Positions 34,431-46,417 of a stretch of 64,000 nucleotides of DNA are shown in pieces. The notes under the pieces were generated by a model that saw only the letters and a program-made list of their open reading frames with translations, was not told where the DNA came from and did not search any database. Both the position numbers and the translations under genes were made by a program. How positions within the stretch are numbered: position 1 is the stretch's first letter; each line of letters starts with the position of its first letter. Source of the stretch: Xanthostigma xanthostigma (lineage: Eukaryota; Arthropoda; Insecta; Raphidioptera; Raphidiidae). Location of the stretch: NCBI GenBank assembly GCA_963575645.1, contig OY754466.1, forward strand, positions 45,168,001-45,232,000, in the 5' to 3' direction.

Positions 34431-35402
34431 CTCTGTGGCTTCCAATTGTTCAATCGGATTTATATAGAATATTTTTCTGTGAGTGACGAGTTCGAACGCA
34501 CGTGTAGATTATAGACGCTCAACAACAGAGGTCACAAGCAAAAACAGACGAGGCGATAGAAATAATAAATATTTCTATACGAGACATTTTTTACACATTC
34601 AATTAGGTTCTCTCCTTTGGAATCTACGCAACGTTATTTCGTTTCATTACAATTAACTCAGAACATGAATATGATGAGTGGACATTTTTTTTTTCGGAAG
34701 AACAGTTACAGACAAATGATGAAATGTTGGAACGCTGTAATCTTATTGTCATGTTAATTCATTGTTAAACTTTGTCATTTCAATTTTGAACCGCACCTTT
34801 ATACACACCATTTGCATTCATTTGTTATATTCCGTGTAATTTTGTTTCATATGCTTCACTTCATTAAAATAAATCGGTTGATGCGGAATATTCAAGAAAA
34901 TGATGTAATGTGGAAATGAGCAAATTAATTTGTTTGTATTATATTTGGTGAGACTGAATTTAAACAAAGAACAGTTGAAAACAGATCTTGTATTTTACAC
35001 TACGCGGTACAGAAGTGAAACTTCTAGTCGTGTCAACTGCAGAACACACACAAATATAAATAGGTTTAATTCAATGTGAAAAATTAATAGAAAATTGATT
35101 ATTTATTTTACATCAATTCCAAAAACTCTTTTTAATACATTTATAACAGCTTGCTTCGTATGTTTTATGTATATATATATATATATATATACTTATGTTT
35201 GTAAAAAAATCTTGCAACTCGATTTTTACTCTTTTCCAAATGTCCACCTGACGTGAAACTTTGCAGTCGTATGTAATTTTGATGACAATACAATATTCCG
35301 ATTTTTTTAATTTATCAAAATCTGTAGTTTAAAAAAAAGACGCTTGTATCAACGCGTTAAAAGTTAGAAAATATATTTCTTTCTTTTTTATAACGTTTAA
35401 AA
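34431..35402. other. Unassigned stretch with a (TA)n tract
   Basis: A (TA)n microsatellite lies at 35169-35190. A diverged lepidopteran repeat scrap ('gatgacaatacaatattccg') is at 35281-35300. No gene is recognised. Confidence 0.45.
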
Positions 35403-35635
35403 TCTATACTAATACTATAAAGAAAGAGTGCGATTTTTGAGTTTGTGTGTATGTGGATGATAATCTCCGGAACTACTGCACCTATTTGAAAAAATCTTAG
35501 AACGATCCTTCTGAATGGACATAGGCTATCGCGTTTAAATTAATGAGATTTTCGTGGAGACCAATTCTGCAACGTAAGTCGACGAAAAAACAGTGGCAAT
35601 TTACAAATTTGGGCGAAGCCGGACCAGACCGCTAG
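35403..35635 (+). mobile_element. Small Helitron of a related family
   Basis: After an A it starts TCTATACTAATACTATAAAG, and it ends 'gaccagaccgctag' before T. It is 233 bp with no tRNA-like part. The interior 'gataatctccggaactactg' is the usual body motif. Non-coding. Confidence 0.8.
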
Positions 35636-35991
35636 TAATAGTATAAATATAGATTGCACATCGAATTGTCTATCGTTAATGTTTAAAAATTTGAGATGAC
35701 TGCATCCCAGGCTACACTTATTGAGAATAATAATATTATAATATAGGTATGGATTATATATACGTATTTAAATTACATGTTTCACTAACTGTGATCCACA
35801 TTGCATTGTACTTTAGGCAGGTAAATACAGTGAACCGCTAATTTTCAGTATATCGATTTTGACAGAAACCTTATCCTAATCCGAACGAAGTAAACAACGC
35901 GCCGAGTAATTAAAATTGGTTCAGTCGTTTTCGAGTAATGTTGATCTAGAATTCTAATGACATGTTTCCCCACCTTGGTTTCAAAATATTG
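35636..35991. other. Unassigned stretch
   Basis: 'attggttcagtcgttttcga' at 35914 is a common repeat scrap. The frame 35845-36051 (-) overlaps the next MITE. No gene is seen. Confidence 0.35.
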
Positions 35992-36280
35992 TAACGAGAC
36001 GCCATTGGAGGCGGCGGCGTAGACAACAATACCCGTATTGTTGCCTGTCACTGTTCACTCGTAACTGAACTCGTGACTGCTTGACTTGTTTGTCGCTGCT
36101 TCGTTTATATAATATAGGTTCTTCAGTCGCATTCTGGAACATTCTCTGACGTTCTCAAAGCTTCGGGCTTCTTCTATATGGTAACAATGTGCTTAACAAT
36201 GCGCGATTACGACAACAATGCGAGTATTGTTGACTACGCGGCAGAAATGCACTGCCGCCGCCTCCAGTGGTGTCTCGATA
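35992..36280. mobile_element. GC-rich MITE with TIR 'tggaggcggcggc'
   Basis: The left end 'taacgagacgccattggagg' and the right end, inverted, 'tatcgagacaccactggagg' match. Inner 'caacaatac/gcgagtattgttg' motifs occur in both halves. About 290 bp, non-coding. The target duplication is uncertain. Confidence 0.7.
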
Positions 36281-36369
36281 CACTATCATAAATTTCTCTT
36301 AAGAAATTACAGATTATATAAATCGGTTCAGTCTTAAATGTGTACACATCACATATTTAATAATTTATA

Positions 36370-36757
36370 ATGAATCATTGTCTATCTACTCAATGTGTGG
36401 TGAGCGAAGGCAACAAAGCGTGTCGCAAATATATCTGCGTCTCTTTCTTCGGTGTAATTCTCTGATTTCTCCGATGAAAGGATTGGTTGATGTACCTACT
36501 TACATTCAATACAAATAAAGTATCTCTGTTTCAAAAACTTTGTCGTTTTCTATGACGTTAACATGGGCGTACCCAGCTTTTGACCCAGGAGGGGACAAAT
36601 TAGAAATTTCTTCAGCCGGGTCCCCCGTGCTTGTTTTGCCCTCCTGGATACGACAGTGCTTACGGCTTAAAAAAAGACAGATGTATATGTTTGCACCCTA
36701 ATGGTTCGATTACGATTTTATTTCTATGCTCGGTAGGTATAGAATAAAAGTATATGG
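36370..36757 (+). repeat. Three-copy dispersed repeat, copy 2
   Basis: Matches 14395-14785 in the same orientation almost throughout, including 'catgggcgtaccc' and 'ggatacgacagtgcttacgg'. Non-coding. Confidence 0.65.
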
Positions 36758-37236
36758 TACACACTTAAACTTAAATAATTTCTTTTATTTTAAAGCTGTT
36801 TTACTGTAGCGATTTGGTTGAATGACCGGTGTATACTGGGTTAGCCACTCCTTACTTTTACATCTGTAAAAAAATCAATATGTCACGCAGGGAGAGTGAC
36901 AGACAACATTTTAATGATTTTTTTTATTCAAGCTTTAAAATTGGATTTATAACAATATATTATATTTCGGAGCATCAGCCTCGGATATGGGAGGGGGGGG
37001 GTAAATCGGGGTATTCTCTCAGGGTGACAGTTTCAGGGGGCGCCAAAATCATAACATAATATGGTTAAACACCACACCCAATCTGTCCTTTTTCCGATTT
37101 AAACAATCTGCTTGTCATCTGACGGTTTCCCAACCATTTCCGAGTTTTTTAAGTAAACGTTGGAGAGAGGGGGCGCCATTATTAAATTTCTGCCCCGGTT
37201 CAAAAAAATCGTAGATTCCAAGCTGCAGGGAATATT
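36758..37236. other. Unassigned stretch with a G-run
   Basis: A run of about 11 G near 36991-37002 may be hard to sequence or assemble. The frame 36829-37059 is not recognised. Confidence 0.35.
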
Positions 37237-37335
37237 TTTAGGGTTCCACTTCCGTAGCCAAATGGCACAAAACGGAACCCTTATAATTTCGTCATGTCCG
37301 CCTGTCCGTCCGTCTGTCTGTCCGGCACTAGTGTC
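37237..37335 (+). repeat. Lepidopteran-type 'acggaaccctt' dispersed repeat fragment
   Basis: 'acggaacccttataatttcg' followed by 'gtccgcctgtccgtccgtct' is a segment I know from many moth and butterfly sequences. Overlapping frames 37099-37414 on both strands derive from it. No intact protein. Confidence 0.6.
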
Positions 37336-38761
37336 ATCTAATTTAAATATTATTTTATGCACTGTTACTTCTATACAATTTATAGTTTGTCGCTATAATA
37401 ATTGTGGTTCCTAACCCGCCTCTCCTCCAATTTTAAAAGTTTGACTAGTTAACGCCACTCTACTAATATCTAGGCTAAAAATTCTTGCATCTTTTTTTTT
37501 AATATATTATGGTTTATTGGCCTCTACATCCTCTGACATAATCAGCCATGTCAATACGATTGAAACAATTAGGCTTTTGAAAAAGAAATAATTATCGATT
37601 TTTTTGTACCTATTTTTAAACTTTATTATAAATAATATTGATAATCGATGCGAAAAACTTTCAAAAAACTTTTTTTAAATTAATTAATAAGCAATTTAAC
37701 ATTGATAAAATATTTAAAAAAATCACGTGGCTGCAAACGCACTAAAATTGTTTTTGACAATTGTGACGTCATATTGTTAAAATGTATATACGCAGTATAC
37801 TATCAATGGCTTCTACATGTGTATTGACTAAAACTATCCTAAATTTAGTATACAAAAATATTGTTGACAAGCACGATAACATTTAAGATTCGACATTTTT
37901 GATAAATTTCTTAATATATTGACTGTATTCAATCAACGAGAGGTTAAAAGTGTTAAAACACTGTGTGAATTGCATGTGATGATAATAGAAATTAACATTA
38001 TGACGTCACATTATGTTCGGGAAATGTCGGCGCGTTCTCGGAACTGGGTACAAAAATTTATTTTTAGTTTGATATAACTTTTGAATTATAACGAAAATAA
38101 AAAAAAGAAAAATAGTTTTTTATAAAACTTATATACGATCTTTCCATTTATGACAAAAAAAAATTTCATTCAAAAGCCCAATTGCAGTGTAAGAACAGAA
38201 GAAAATAATATTAATTTTTTTATGCTTGCATCTATAATCTAGAACAAAATAAAGAGAAAGTAAATCCGCCAAATTTCTGGCTTACGCTTCTGATATCTTA
38301 CTCTCCTGCTCTGAGAAAATTAAATATCTAGGAAGTTAATTTATTTGACGACTTCTTCACTCCCATAATATTTAACGATCTCAAATACGAAGCATATTAA
38401 AACTCTTCAATCTCTGTAGGCATACAGTCTTGATTAATATTTGAAATGTACGAAATTAGCATGTAAAATTAAACATTTGCAAATATTGGCTCTCCTGACT
38501 ATTTAATAAATGCGTCAACTTTCCTAACGTTTTATTTATTATATTGAAAGAAGAAGGTTATGAAATTTGGAAATGTAAATATACAGCATTAAATACTTTT
38601 TAAGTTGAAGCACATATTTTATGTACTTATGTGTGAATTTGAAGTATTAGTTTCAAAACTACAATTTTTCTTTCACACAATTTTCTGTTTTATAGAACAG
38701 AATCTCCCTTTTTCAAAAAGCTGCTATTTGAATGGTTTCGGTGCGAAATTAACCTAGATAT
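37336..38761. other. AT-rich unassigned stretch
   Basis: No gene, RNA or repeat boundary is recognised. Confidence 0.4.
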
Positions 38762-39379
38762 GTAAGAAACTCAGCTAAGATGCGCAAAGCGATATTAGAA
38801 GCAAATCCGCGGTAGCGCGATATGTGCAATATCAGAATAAGCATACGAAATAAGTATAAACGCCGCTGCACACGAGGCTAGAAACGTTGCTAGATTCCTT
38901 GCTAGATTTGCCTACTAGCGCTGGTTTTCTTGATTGCTGTTAAGTGCTCGCTTCACACGAGACTAATTTTCAAGATTGTTTTGTGAATAGATCTGGTGCG
39001 CGCTCAGAGACAGTTCGAATATAAACACAGCGCAAAACGTGTCTGTTGACGCCATGTTGGTTTGTGGAGGTTTGTTCAAGTCGCCCACGTGACAAGGTAC
39101 TGCTTCCTGATTGGTTCTTGCTCATACGTAGCAGCAGATCTAGCAGGGAAAATAACCCCTGTTCTAATTTTAAAACGTATCTTCTGAGCTAGCAGTGACG
39201 TAATTTTCAGCTTCGTACCCAGCCTATCGGCCAGCAGAACTCCTTCCAGCATTTCTAGCCTCGTGTACAGCGGCCTTAAGAAACTCAGCCGAGACGCGCA
39301 AAGCGATATGAGAAGCACATCCGCTGTAGCGGTTTGTGCAGTATCGGAATAAGCGTACGAAATATAAGAAAAAATGTGT
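38762..39379. repeat. Diverged 100-bp direct repeats bracketing a MITE
   Basis: 38762-38860 and 39280-39379 are direct copies ('aagaaactcagc', 'gcgcaaagcgatat', 'cggaataagcgtacgaaat' type blocks) with about 15 percent differences. The family B MITE 38861-39275 lies exactly between them. Confidence 0.75.
38861..39275 (+). mobile_element. TTAA-associated MITE, family B, full copy
   Basis: The left end is 'cgccgctgcacacgaggcta' and the right end 'tagcctcgtgtacagcggcc', followed by TTAA (39276-39279). The left flank is TAAA, probably a changed TTAA. Related pieces are at 1-48, 18576 and 49325. The minus-strand frame 39076-39408 overlaps it and is not a gene. Confidence 0.75.
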
Positions 39380-39499
39380 TTACCAAAAAAGACGTAATAT
39401 TCTGACATTTAATTGCCTCCTGAGAATTCTAAGACCATGATAAAATTCACGGTCAGTTATTGTTGCTATAATTATATTTTTATCACTGTTGATTACAAC

Positions 39500-40972
39500 T
39501 AGTGATGTGCCGGATATCCGTATTCGTATGCGCGGATATCCGAGGGATAAGAAAGATCCGTATCCGTAACCGTTACTTTTTGGCGGATCTTTTACCTTAT
39601 TAATTTTCAATTAGTAGATGAAATTTTATATACCTATACTCAGTTACATAAAAAGTGGATCACCTAAAAGTATATGTAATTTCGATTCGTTGTATTTTCA
39701 AAATTAATTAGCCGATTTTGAAAATTCTTTTTTTGTTTGATAGAGCAGAGTTTTAGGAACATTTTTATGTATGAATTTTGAATTTCAATTAACGCTTGAT
39801 TACAGTGGAGACGGAAGAATAAGACAATGTTTTTTTAGTCAAGTTTGAAGAATCCTACGGAAATTAGCAGCAGCAGTAGAATTTTTTCCTTAATTGCATC
39901 TTATTCCTTGGCCTTTTTTGTATCGGTTCGTTTTTGTTTTCAGTAATTATCTCAAATAACACCCAAGTAATAAAGAAAAATTCAAAAAACTGCATTTATT
40001 CTTTATTAATGTCGTGGCCATAAGTAGGGTGGAAATGTATCGGTGTTTAGGAACAAAACAAATGAATAATTTCTTTGACAGTCCGAATTTATTGATGGTT
40101 ATTATTTTTTATTGTTAAGTTTTTCATTTATGTGGATAAATTATTTGTTTTGTTCCTAAACACCGATCCATTCCCAGTCTACTTATGGCCACGACATTAA
40201 TAAAGAATAAATGCAGTTTTTTTAATTTTTCTTTATAACTCAGTTGTTATTTGAGATAATTACTGAAAACAAAAACGAACCGATACAAAAAAGGCCAAGG
40301 AATAAGATTTATTTAAGGAAAAAATTCTACTGCTGCTGCTACTTTCCCTAGGATTCTTCAAACTTGACTAAAAAACATTGTCTTATTCTTCCGTCTCCAC
40401 TGTAATCAAGCCTTGATTGAAATTTAAAATTTATACATAAAAATGTTCCTAAAACTCTACTCTATCAAACAAAAAAAGAATTTTCAAAATCGGCCTATTA
40501 ATTTTGAAAATACAACGAATCTAAATTACATATACTTTTAGGTGATCCACTTTTTATATAACTGAGTGTATATAGGTGATTAGTTAATAATGAAAAACTG
40601 TTAAATTCCATTCAGATTATTTTTTATTTTTTAAAATCGTATTTGGCACCTTTATATTGCAAACATTTATCGTAGTGAGTACCATACCAATAGTAGATAA
40701 CTCAAAGGTACTAAAAAAACTATCTTTATAATGAGATATTGCACATCGATCTTTGGAAAGAGACAATCTGTTATGAGAGTTAACTCTTAAAGCGGTCAAT
40801 AACTTTTTACCAAAACAGATAGTCTCTTTCCAAAGGTCGATGTGGAATATTTACCGCCGCGTACCCTAAGAAAGTTAAGATCCATGTCCCTATCCGCTGA
40901 ACTTGAAACCAAATATCCGTATTCAGATCCGTATCCGCGGATATACATTTTTAACGATCCGGCACATCACTA
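39500..40972. mobile_element. hAT-type element with perfect 8-bp target duplication
   Basis: It starts TAGTGATGTGCCGGATATCC and ends GATCCGGCACATCACTA. Both flanks are attacaac (39492-39499, 40973-40980). The subterminal regions are rich in 'ggatatccg'/'atccgtatcc' motifs. About two thirds of its length is one foldback (39631-40576). There is no transposase frame; 40617-40799 (-) lies in another inverted pair. Confidence 0.9.
39631..40576. repeat. 945-bp foldback with about 450-bp arms
   Basis: The left arm from 'tacctatactcagttacata' and the right arm ending 'taactgagtgtatataggt' pair over about 450 bases each with few mismatches. Strong blocks include 'agacggaagaataagacaat' and 'gttcctaaacaccgat'. 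The central loop is under 90 bp. It is probably a foldback element that inserted into, or was captured by, the surrounding hAT element. Confidence 0.85.
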
Positions 40973-40980
40973 ATTACAAC

Positions 40981-41353
40981 ATTAAAAAATTAATAAGCTT
41001 ATTTTTAACGTAATAATGACCGTCTGGCAATGACAATATGACAAGAATTACTTAATCGTTTAATGTGTCAAGTTGTGAGTGACTGAGTGGTTGTTGGTCA
41101 TGTGATTTCTTTTTCAGTTGATGAGGATACAATTTTTTATGCTAATTTAAGACAGTAATTATTAAATTGTTTTGGGAAAAAGATATATGGTCAAGCCTAA
41201 AAATAGTTTAATTTGAAGATATTCACACCGCTAACTGTTGCAATTTATTGACAACACGGAAGTTTAATTTAATTAAATTAATATTTTAATTACGATATTA
41301 AAAACTGCATTAGAAGTGGGGTATTGATGTAAGCAAATAGACAGTCTAAAGAG
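40981..41353. other. Unassigned stretch
   Basis: No gene or repeat is recognised. Confidence 0.35.
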
Positions 41354-41396
41354 CAGGGGCGGGTAAATCTTTTGATCGTCGGGCCACATTGGTGAT
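41354..41396 (-). mobile_element. End fragment of hAT MITE
   Basis: CAGGGGCGGGTAAATC followed by 'ttttgatcgtcgggccacat' matches the left end of 28048-28320. It stops where the next foldback begins, so the rest is missing or displaced. Confidence 0.75.
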
Positions 41397-41616
41397 GAAA
41401 AATCACAAATCCATTCAAATTTAGTATCCAGTTGGAATTTTTGGAAAAAATTAATTCTAACCGATTTTATAACGATTTCTTTAGCGATACCAATTTTAGA
41501 CAAACGAATAAAACCATATAACTTTTCCAATATTCAATCGTTATAAATTCGGTTAGAATTAATTTTTTCCAAAAATTCCAACGGGATACTAAATTTGAAT
41601 GGATTTGTGATTTTTC
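41397..41616. repeat. Foldback element with 80-bp near-perfect arms
   Basis: Arms 41397-41476 and 41536-41616 are inverted copies ('acaaatccattcaaatttag' and 'ttggaaaaaattaattctaa' blocks) with about three differences. The loop is about 60 bp. Minus-strand frames 41273-41670 follow the arms. Confidence 0.85.
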
Positions 41617-43861
41617 TGGCTTGGTCCGACCAGCGAAACCCGTTTGTGAAAAAAATGGCGCAATTTGCAATTAAGGAAACAAAAAAAAGTGATCGTTAAT
41701 TACTCGAGAAGTAATTGACCGATGACGCTAAAATTATTCATGCATGTTTGGGTCAACATAGACATCATTTTTGAGAATTTTCAGCCATCTATGTGCGATG
41801 ATTTTTTAGTAAAAAATAGTGAAAAAAACGTGTTTTTTTAACTTTCAGTGCTCATTTTTTAGGAAATTTCATAAGGAACAACTTTCTCAATGCATATGCT
41901 ACACTAAACTAAAAGTCAAGAGGAACGGAGATATTAAAGGAAATAGAGAAAAAAACACTATTTTCTTCACTAATTGTTAATTATAAAATCAAGCCCACCA
42001 ACAATTTATAAGCAAACTTAGGGGTTTGAACTACACCCTAAAACAAAGCGATTCCAACAATAATCTCGCCTGTGCCCGAATAATACACTTTTTAATGTTT
42101 TTACCTCCTCGCCGTCTAGCCTATAAGGTGGCATTGGGTATCAAGACGCTATGAGTTTACTAATGTATATATACCAGAAATTGGCGAACAAGATACCATG
42201 TTTTAAAAATAACAGAAAAAAATATCGTGACATTAGGCACTTAAAAATATGGAATATCAAAAATAGAATACAAATAGTAAATCATGGACCATAAAATTAC
42301 AATCCTGTGATCAATGGGTGGGCTTATTTTATTTATTGAATTCCATTTAAAATCGTATTCTATTGTTTGGAAATATCTAAAATAAATTTGCAATTTTTGG
42401 CTGTATATTATTATCTGCTACTATACTGTGATTTTATAAGTAAAATGTTTGGTTATGGTTCAGTAATGTACAAAACAAACAATCAAACAGAAGTCAAGTA
42501 ATTATTAATATAATGAATGTATTGTGTAATATGTAATTGTAAATTTAAAAAATAACCTTCGCGGCTAACAATTGCAAGCCTTTTTTTGTCGTTCTTAAAA
42601 GTGACGTTCTTTGAACTAGGAAATCTATATACTTACTAATAAGTAGTCAAGAGAACCAACGACATTTTTGTTAAGGTATTTTTATGGTATCTAATGGATT
42701 TATGATTTAGGAGTAGTTTTCTATACATAGAACTGAAAGACGAAAATGGTTATACGTAAAAACACGAATGACAGCTGTTCGCGACTATTGGGTTAAAATG
42801 TAATAGGGTTGCTATGGAAACGACATCTAAACAACAGTTGATAGGTTATTTTTCTCTACTGCCGCCCGAACGTACGTACTTCCCGCATCATAGCGTGTAA
42901 ATCCCACCAATGCGTAAATGTCAGATTTTCTGCATTAGGTACAATTGATGCCGAAAGTATGTTCTTTCGATCGAGGTATGAAGAAAACGAACTTTCTTCT
43001 CCGTTACAAGTATGTAAAGGCACATTTTCAATGTATGTATACGTAAAGTTGTAAACAAAATAAATACGGGAGGAAGTGGGTTATCGACCAAATTTAAAAT
43101 TACATGTGTTCTTCTATGGGTCCAAATCAGGTGCATAACTCTGTATATACTGCAGGTACAAAGAATATTTGAATCAGAATTCAGGGTCAGTCAAATAAAT
43201 GCATAACTAAACAGCTTTCAAGATTCATTGCACCGGGGACCAACGCTGCAAAAGTTGAACGAAAACAATTTACTGATCCCAAAATTATAATAAATTGTAT
43301 TCTGAATTTTTAATCGCAAATTCTTTTCAATGCTATTTAAAAGTGGGTGTTAACAAATAAAAAATAGCATAATATATTACAGGGGTGAACAAACTAAATT
43401 GCCTTTGATGGAGGTTTATGATATACCGTCAATTTATCGCTACGACAATTTCTTACGAGACAGTTCGTCCTAAAATATTCTGTTTTCATGATTCTTTAGT
43501 TTTAATAATTAATTGTCCACTCCATCATACTCAAAAAAAGTCATATAATCCTTCTAAAACAATATAAATAATTTAATATACAATTTTACGCTACAGATTT
43601 AACATGTGTGAATTCATTTATTTTATTTTTACGGTAATAATAATTTTATTTCGTACAATTTTTTTTATTATGATTTTACGTGCTAATAAGTATAGCAAGT
43701 TTTTACGCAAGTGCTCTAAGCATCGAGCATCTGTAGGAGAAAGTGTTTTAAGCATTATTACAACTATTACAAGCACTATCCAGTTCTGGAAAGTGATAAA
43801 TTAATAGCACTGTAAATTCTTACATTGACTGAACCGAATAGAACCATTGTTCTTAACTTAA
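41617..43861. other. Long unassigned AT-rich stretch
   Basis: No gene, RNA or element boundary is recognised. The frames at 42921-43136 (-) and 43604-43804 (+) are hydrophobic and AT-driven. Confidence 0.4.
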
Positions 43862-44138
43862 AAATAAAAAAAACTAAAAAACACGCTTTATATCGAACTA
43901 AAAAATAAAAAATAATGTTTTTAAAATAAGCTTAAAACAATAATGAATAAAAAAATACTAGTATTATTGTGAAAAAAGCGTGGGGCGCTTTGTTCCGCAT
44001 TATCGTACATCGAGAGCCCCACGCTTTTTTTTACAATAATACTAGTATTTTTCATTATTGTTTTAAGCTTATTTAAAAAACATTATTTTTTACTTTTTAG
44101 TTCGATATAAAGCGTGTTTTTTAGTTTTTTTTAAACTA
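43862..44138. repeat. Foldback joined to the SINE-like tail
   Basis: The arms read 'acacgctttatatcgaacta', 'aaataagcttaaaacaataa' and 'aatactagtattattgt', and are inverted around 'ttccgcattatcgtacatcg'. In the copy at 31533-31985 the tail stops at the corresponding turn point. Here it continues into its own inverse. Confidence 0.8.
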
Positions 44139-44425
44139 TATTTATTTTCCACTTTTTAGTTCGATTTATTGTCTATTATTTGCCGAAAAAAACAATTTTT
44201 TTTTTCGGCGTGGACGGGATTAGAACCCACGACCCGTGATTCCGAGAGTTGACGTCAGCGAAGACCCGTGCCTTAGAACGCACGGCTAGCCACTGTAGTT
44301 ACAGTGCTGGCATATTATACTACAGTAATAAACCACTTGCTGTAGTCCAAACGAAGGTTACAAACATACATACATACTTACAAACTTACAAGTGAAGTTA
44401 ATATAAAGCGTGTAATGTTTTTTTT
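44139..44425 (-). mobile_element. Composite SINE-like element, inverted copy
   Basis: The reverse-strand counterpart of 31533-31985. The tRNA-like part is 44207-44291 with B-box-like 'gggttctaatccc'. The outer end 'acacgctttatattaacttc' is at about 44411. Together with 43862-44138 it forms one longer unit. Not a functional tRNA. Confidence 0.6.
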
Positions 44426-44908
44426 TTTTTGCAATGCGATTGATTGACCAGGAATTGTGGCCACCCCTGATATAATATTCTGTTTACATATAACAGTACA
44501 GTATTGGAAATACAATTTTTGTATTGTTTAATTTAATGGAATAGATATTGATGGTTTGTGGATGGTAAGATTTAGAAAATACTTCGTCTATAACACTTGT
44601 GGCTTGTACTTACTTTCTTACTGGGAAACTTTTAACCGGTTCCCGTGCTTTAATTGTAACAATTATTAGAACGAAAGTATATAACAATTATATCGATTTT
44701 ATTTCTTGGAAACCCCGTTAGACATCGGTCTACTCGTTGATGTTATCAGGGTCTAAAAACCCTGATAATTAAATTAATTAAACATTTGCAATACGTATAC
44801 GTATTGCAAATGTTTAAAAAAATTTAATTCCGTATGAAATCCTAGGCGAATTTTTTAAGTGAAACTTCTTATGCGGCTTAACTACTACACTGCTGTTGTA
44901 TAAAAAAA
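44426..44908. other. Unassigned stretch holding a 40-bp perfect palindrome
   Basis: 44778-44817 is a perfect palindrome (half-site 'ttaaacatttgcaatacgta'). It is preceded by a small hairpin, 'atcagggtctaaaaaccctgat', at 44747-44768. Nothing coding is seen. Confidence 0.5.
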
Positions 44909-45582
44909 TGGTTGTCTGTAAAGTCGGTTTACGGACGATAGTTTTACGTGATAACGTATTCCGTAATACATAACCTAAACCTCCCAAAATTTGGTTTCAA
45001 TCCACTTATCCTTGGTGTCGGAATGATAAGAAATGTCAAAAGTGACGTTTGCAACTTACAAAGTATTATATGTTCTAATAATAATTAGTTATTCCAATAC
45101 TTAACTTAGCAGGCTTTGCATTTCACAATATACTAATGTCAAAAAATTGAATTAAACATTAGAAATGCAGCTGTTTTCATGTTAAGACAAGACATACGTT
45201 TGCTTCTAATTTCCATGTACGGCAAACAAAGACAACCGACCGCGTCGCGCCATGCATTACACAACATTGCATTTATACAGCTATTTTTCTATATAAATTT
45301 GTATAAAATATTTTTCTATATAAATTTGTATAAAAAAACTGTTTAGGCAAATTCTGTTATACGAAATCTATGTAAAATGTTCTCCTCTTTCGTTTAAGAC
45401 TGGTTTCAAACCGATCTGATTTAAATTGAGCGAGAAATTAGCAAAAAGCACGCACAGGGTCAGGCGGAACGTTAGGAACGTTAGGAACGTTACGTTACAC
45501 TTTTTCGAACATGCAGCCGGTGTTTTATCAATTTATAATATTGGTGATTCATCAATTTATAAGACGTTATCACGTCAAAAAA
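44909..45582 (+). mobile_element. Family Z element, tandem array unit 1
   Basis: It runs from 'tggttgtctgtaaagtcggt' to 'acgttatcacgtcaaaa' with the type 2 interior. An internal duplication of 'tatttttctatataaatttg' is shared with unit 2, so the units were copied from each other or from one source. Non-coding. Confidence 0.8.
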
Positions 45583-46261
45583 TTGGTTGTCTGTAAAGTC
45601 GGTTTACGGACGATAGTTATACGTGATAACGTATTCCGTAATACATAACCTAAACCTCCCAAAATTTGGTTTCAATCCACTTATCCTTGGTGTCGGAATG
45701 ATAAGAAATGTCAAAAGTGACGTTTGCAACTTACAAAGTATTATGTTCTAATAATAATTAGTTATTCCAATACTTAACTTAGAAGGCGTTGCAATTCTCA
45801 AAATACTAATGTCAAAAAATTGAATTAAACATTAGAAATGCAGCCGTTTTCGTGTTAAGACAAGACATACGTTTGCTTCTAATTTCCATGTACGGCAAAC
45901 AAAGACAACCGACCGCGTCGCGCCATGCATTAGACAACATTGCATTTATACAGCTATTTTTCTATATAAATTTGTATAAAATATTTTTCTATATAAATTT
46001 GTATAAAAAAACTGTTTAGGCAAATTCTGTTATACGAAATCTATGTAAAATGTTCTCCTCTTTCGTTTAAGACTGGTTTCAAACCGATCTGATTTAAATT
46101 GAGCGAGAAATTAGCAAAAAGCACGCACAGGGTTAGGCGGAACGTTACGCGTTAGGAACGTTAGGAACGTTACGTTACACTTTTTCGTACATGCAGTCGG
46201 TGTTTTATCAATTTATAAGATTGGTGATTCATCAATTTATAAGACGTTATCACGTCAAAAA
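45583..46261 (+). mobile_element. Family Z element, tandem array unit 2
   Basis: It begins directly at the end of unit 1, with one shared junction 'cgtcaaaaaattggttgtct' and no host DNA between. It is nearly identical to unit 1 throughout, including the internal duplication. The right part contains clustered 'gttaggaacgtta' repeats. Non-coding. Confidence 0.8.
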
Positions 46262-46417
46262 ATTGGTTGTCTGTAAAGTCGGTTTACGGACGATAGTTTT
46301 ACGCGATAACGTATTCCGCTCGAAGGTCAGGCGGAACGTGACACATTTCGGAACGTTACACTTTTTCGTGCATGCAGCCGGTGTTTCATCAATTTATAAG
46401 ACGTTATCACGTCAAAA
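46262..46417 (+). mobile_element. Family Z element, tandem array unit 3, internally deleted
   Basis: It begins at the end of unit 2 with the same junction but keeps only the two ends, joined near 46318-46360. It closes with 'agacgttatcacgtcaaaaa'. The frame 46191-46481 spans this unit and is not a gene. Confidence 0.8.
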
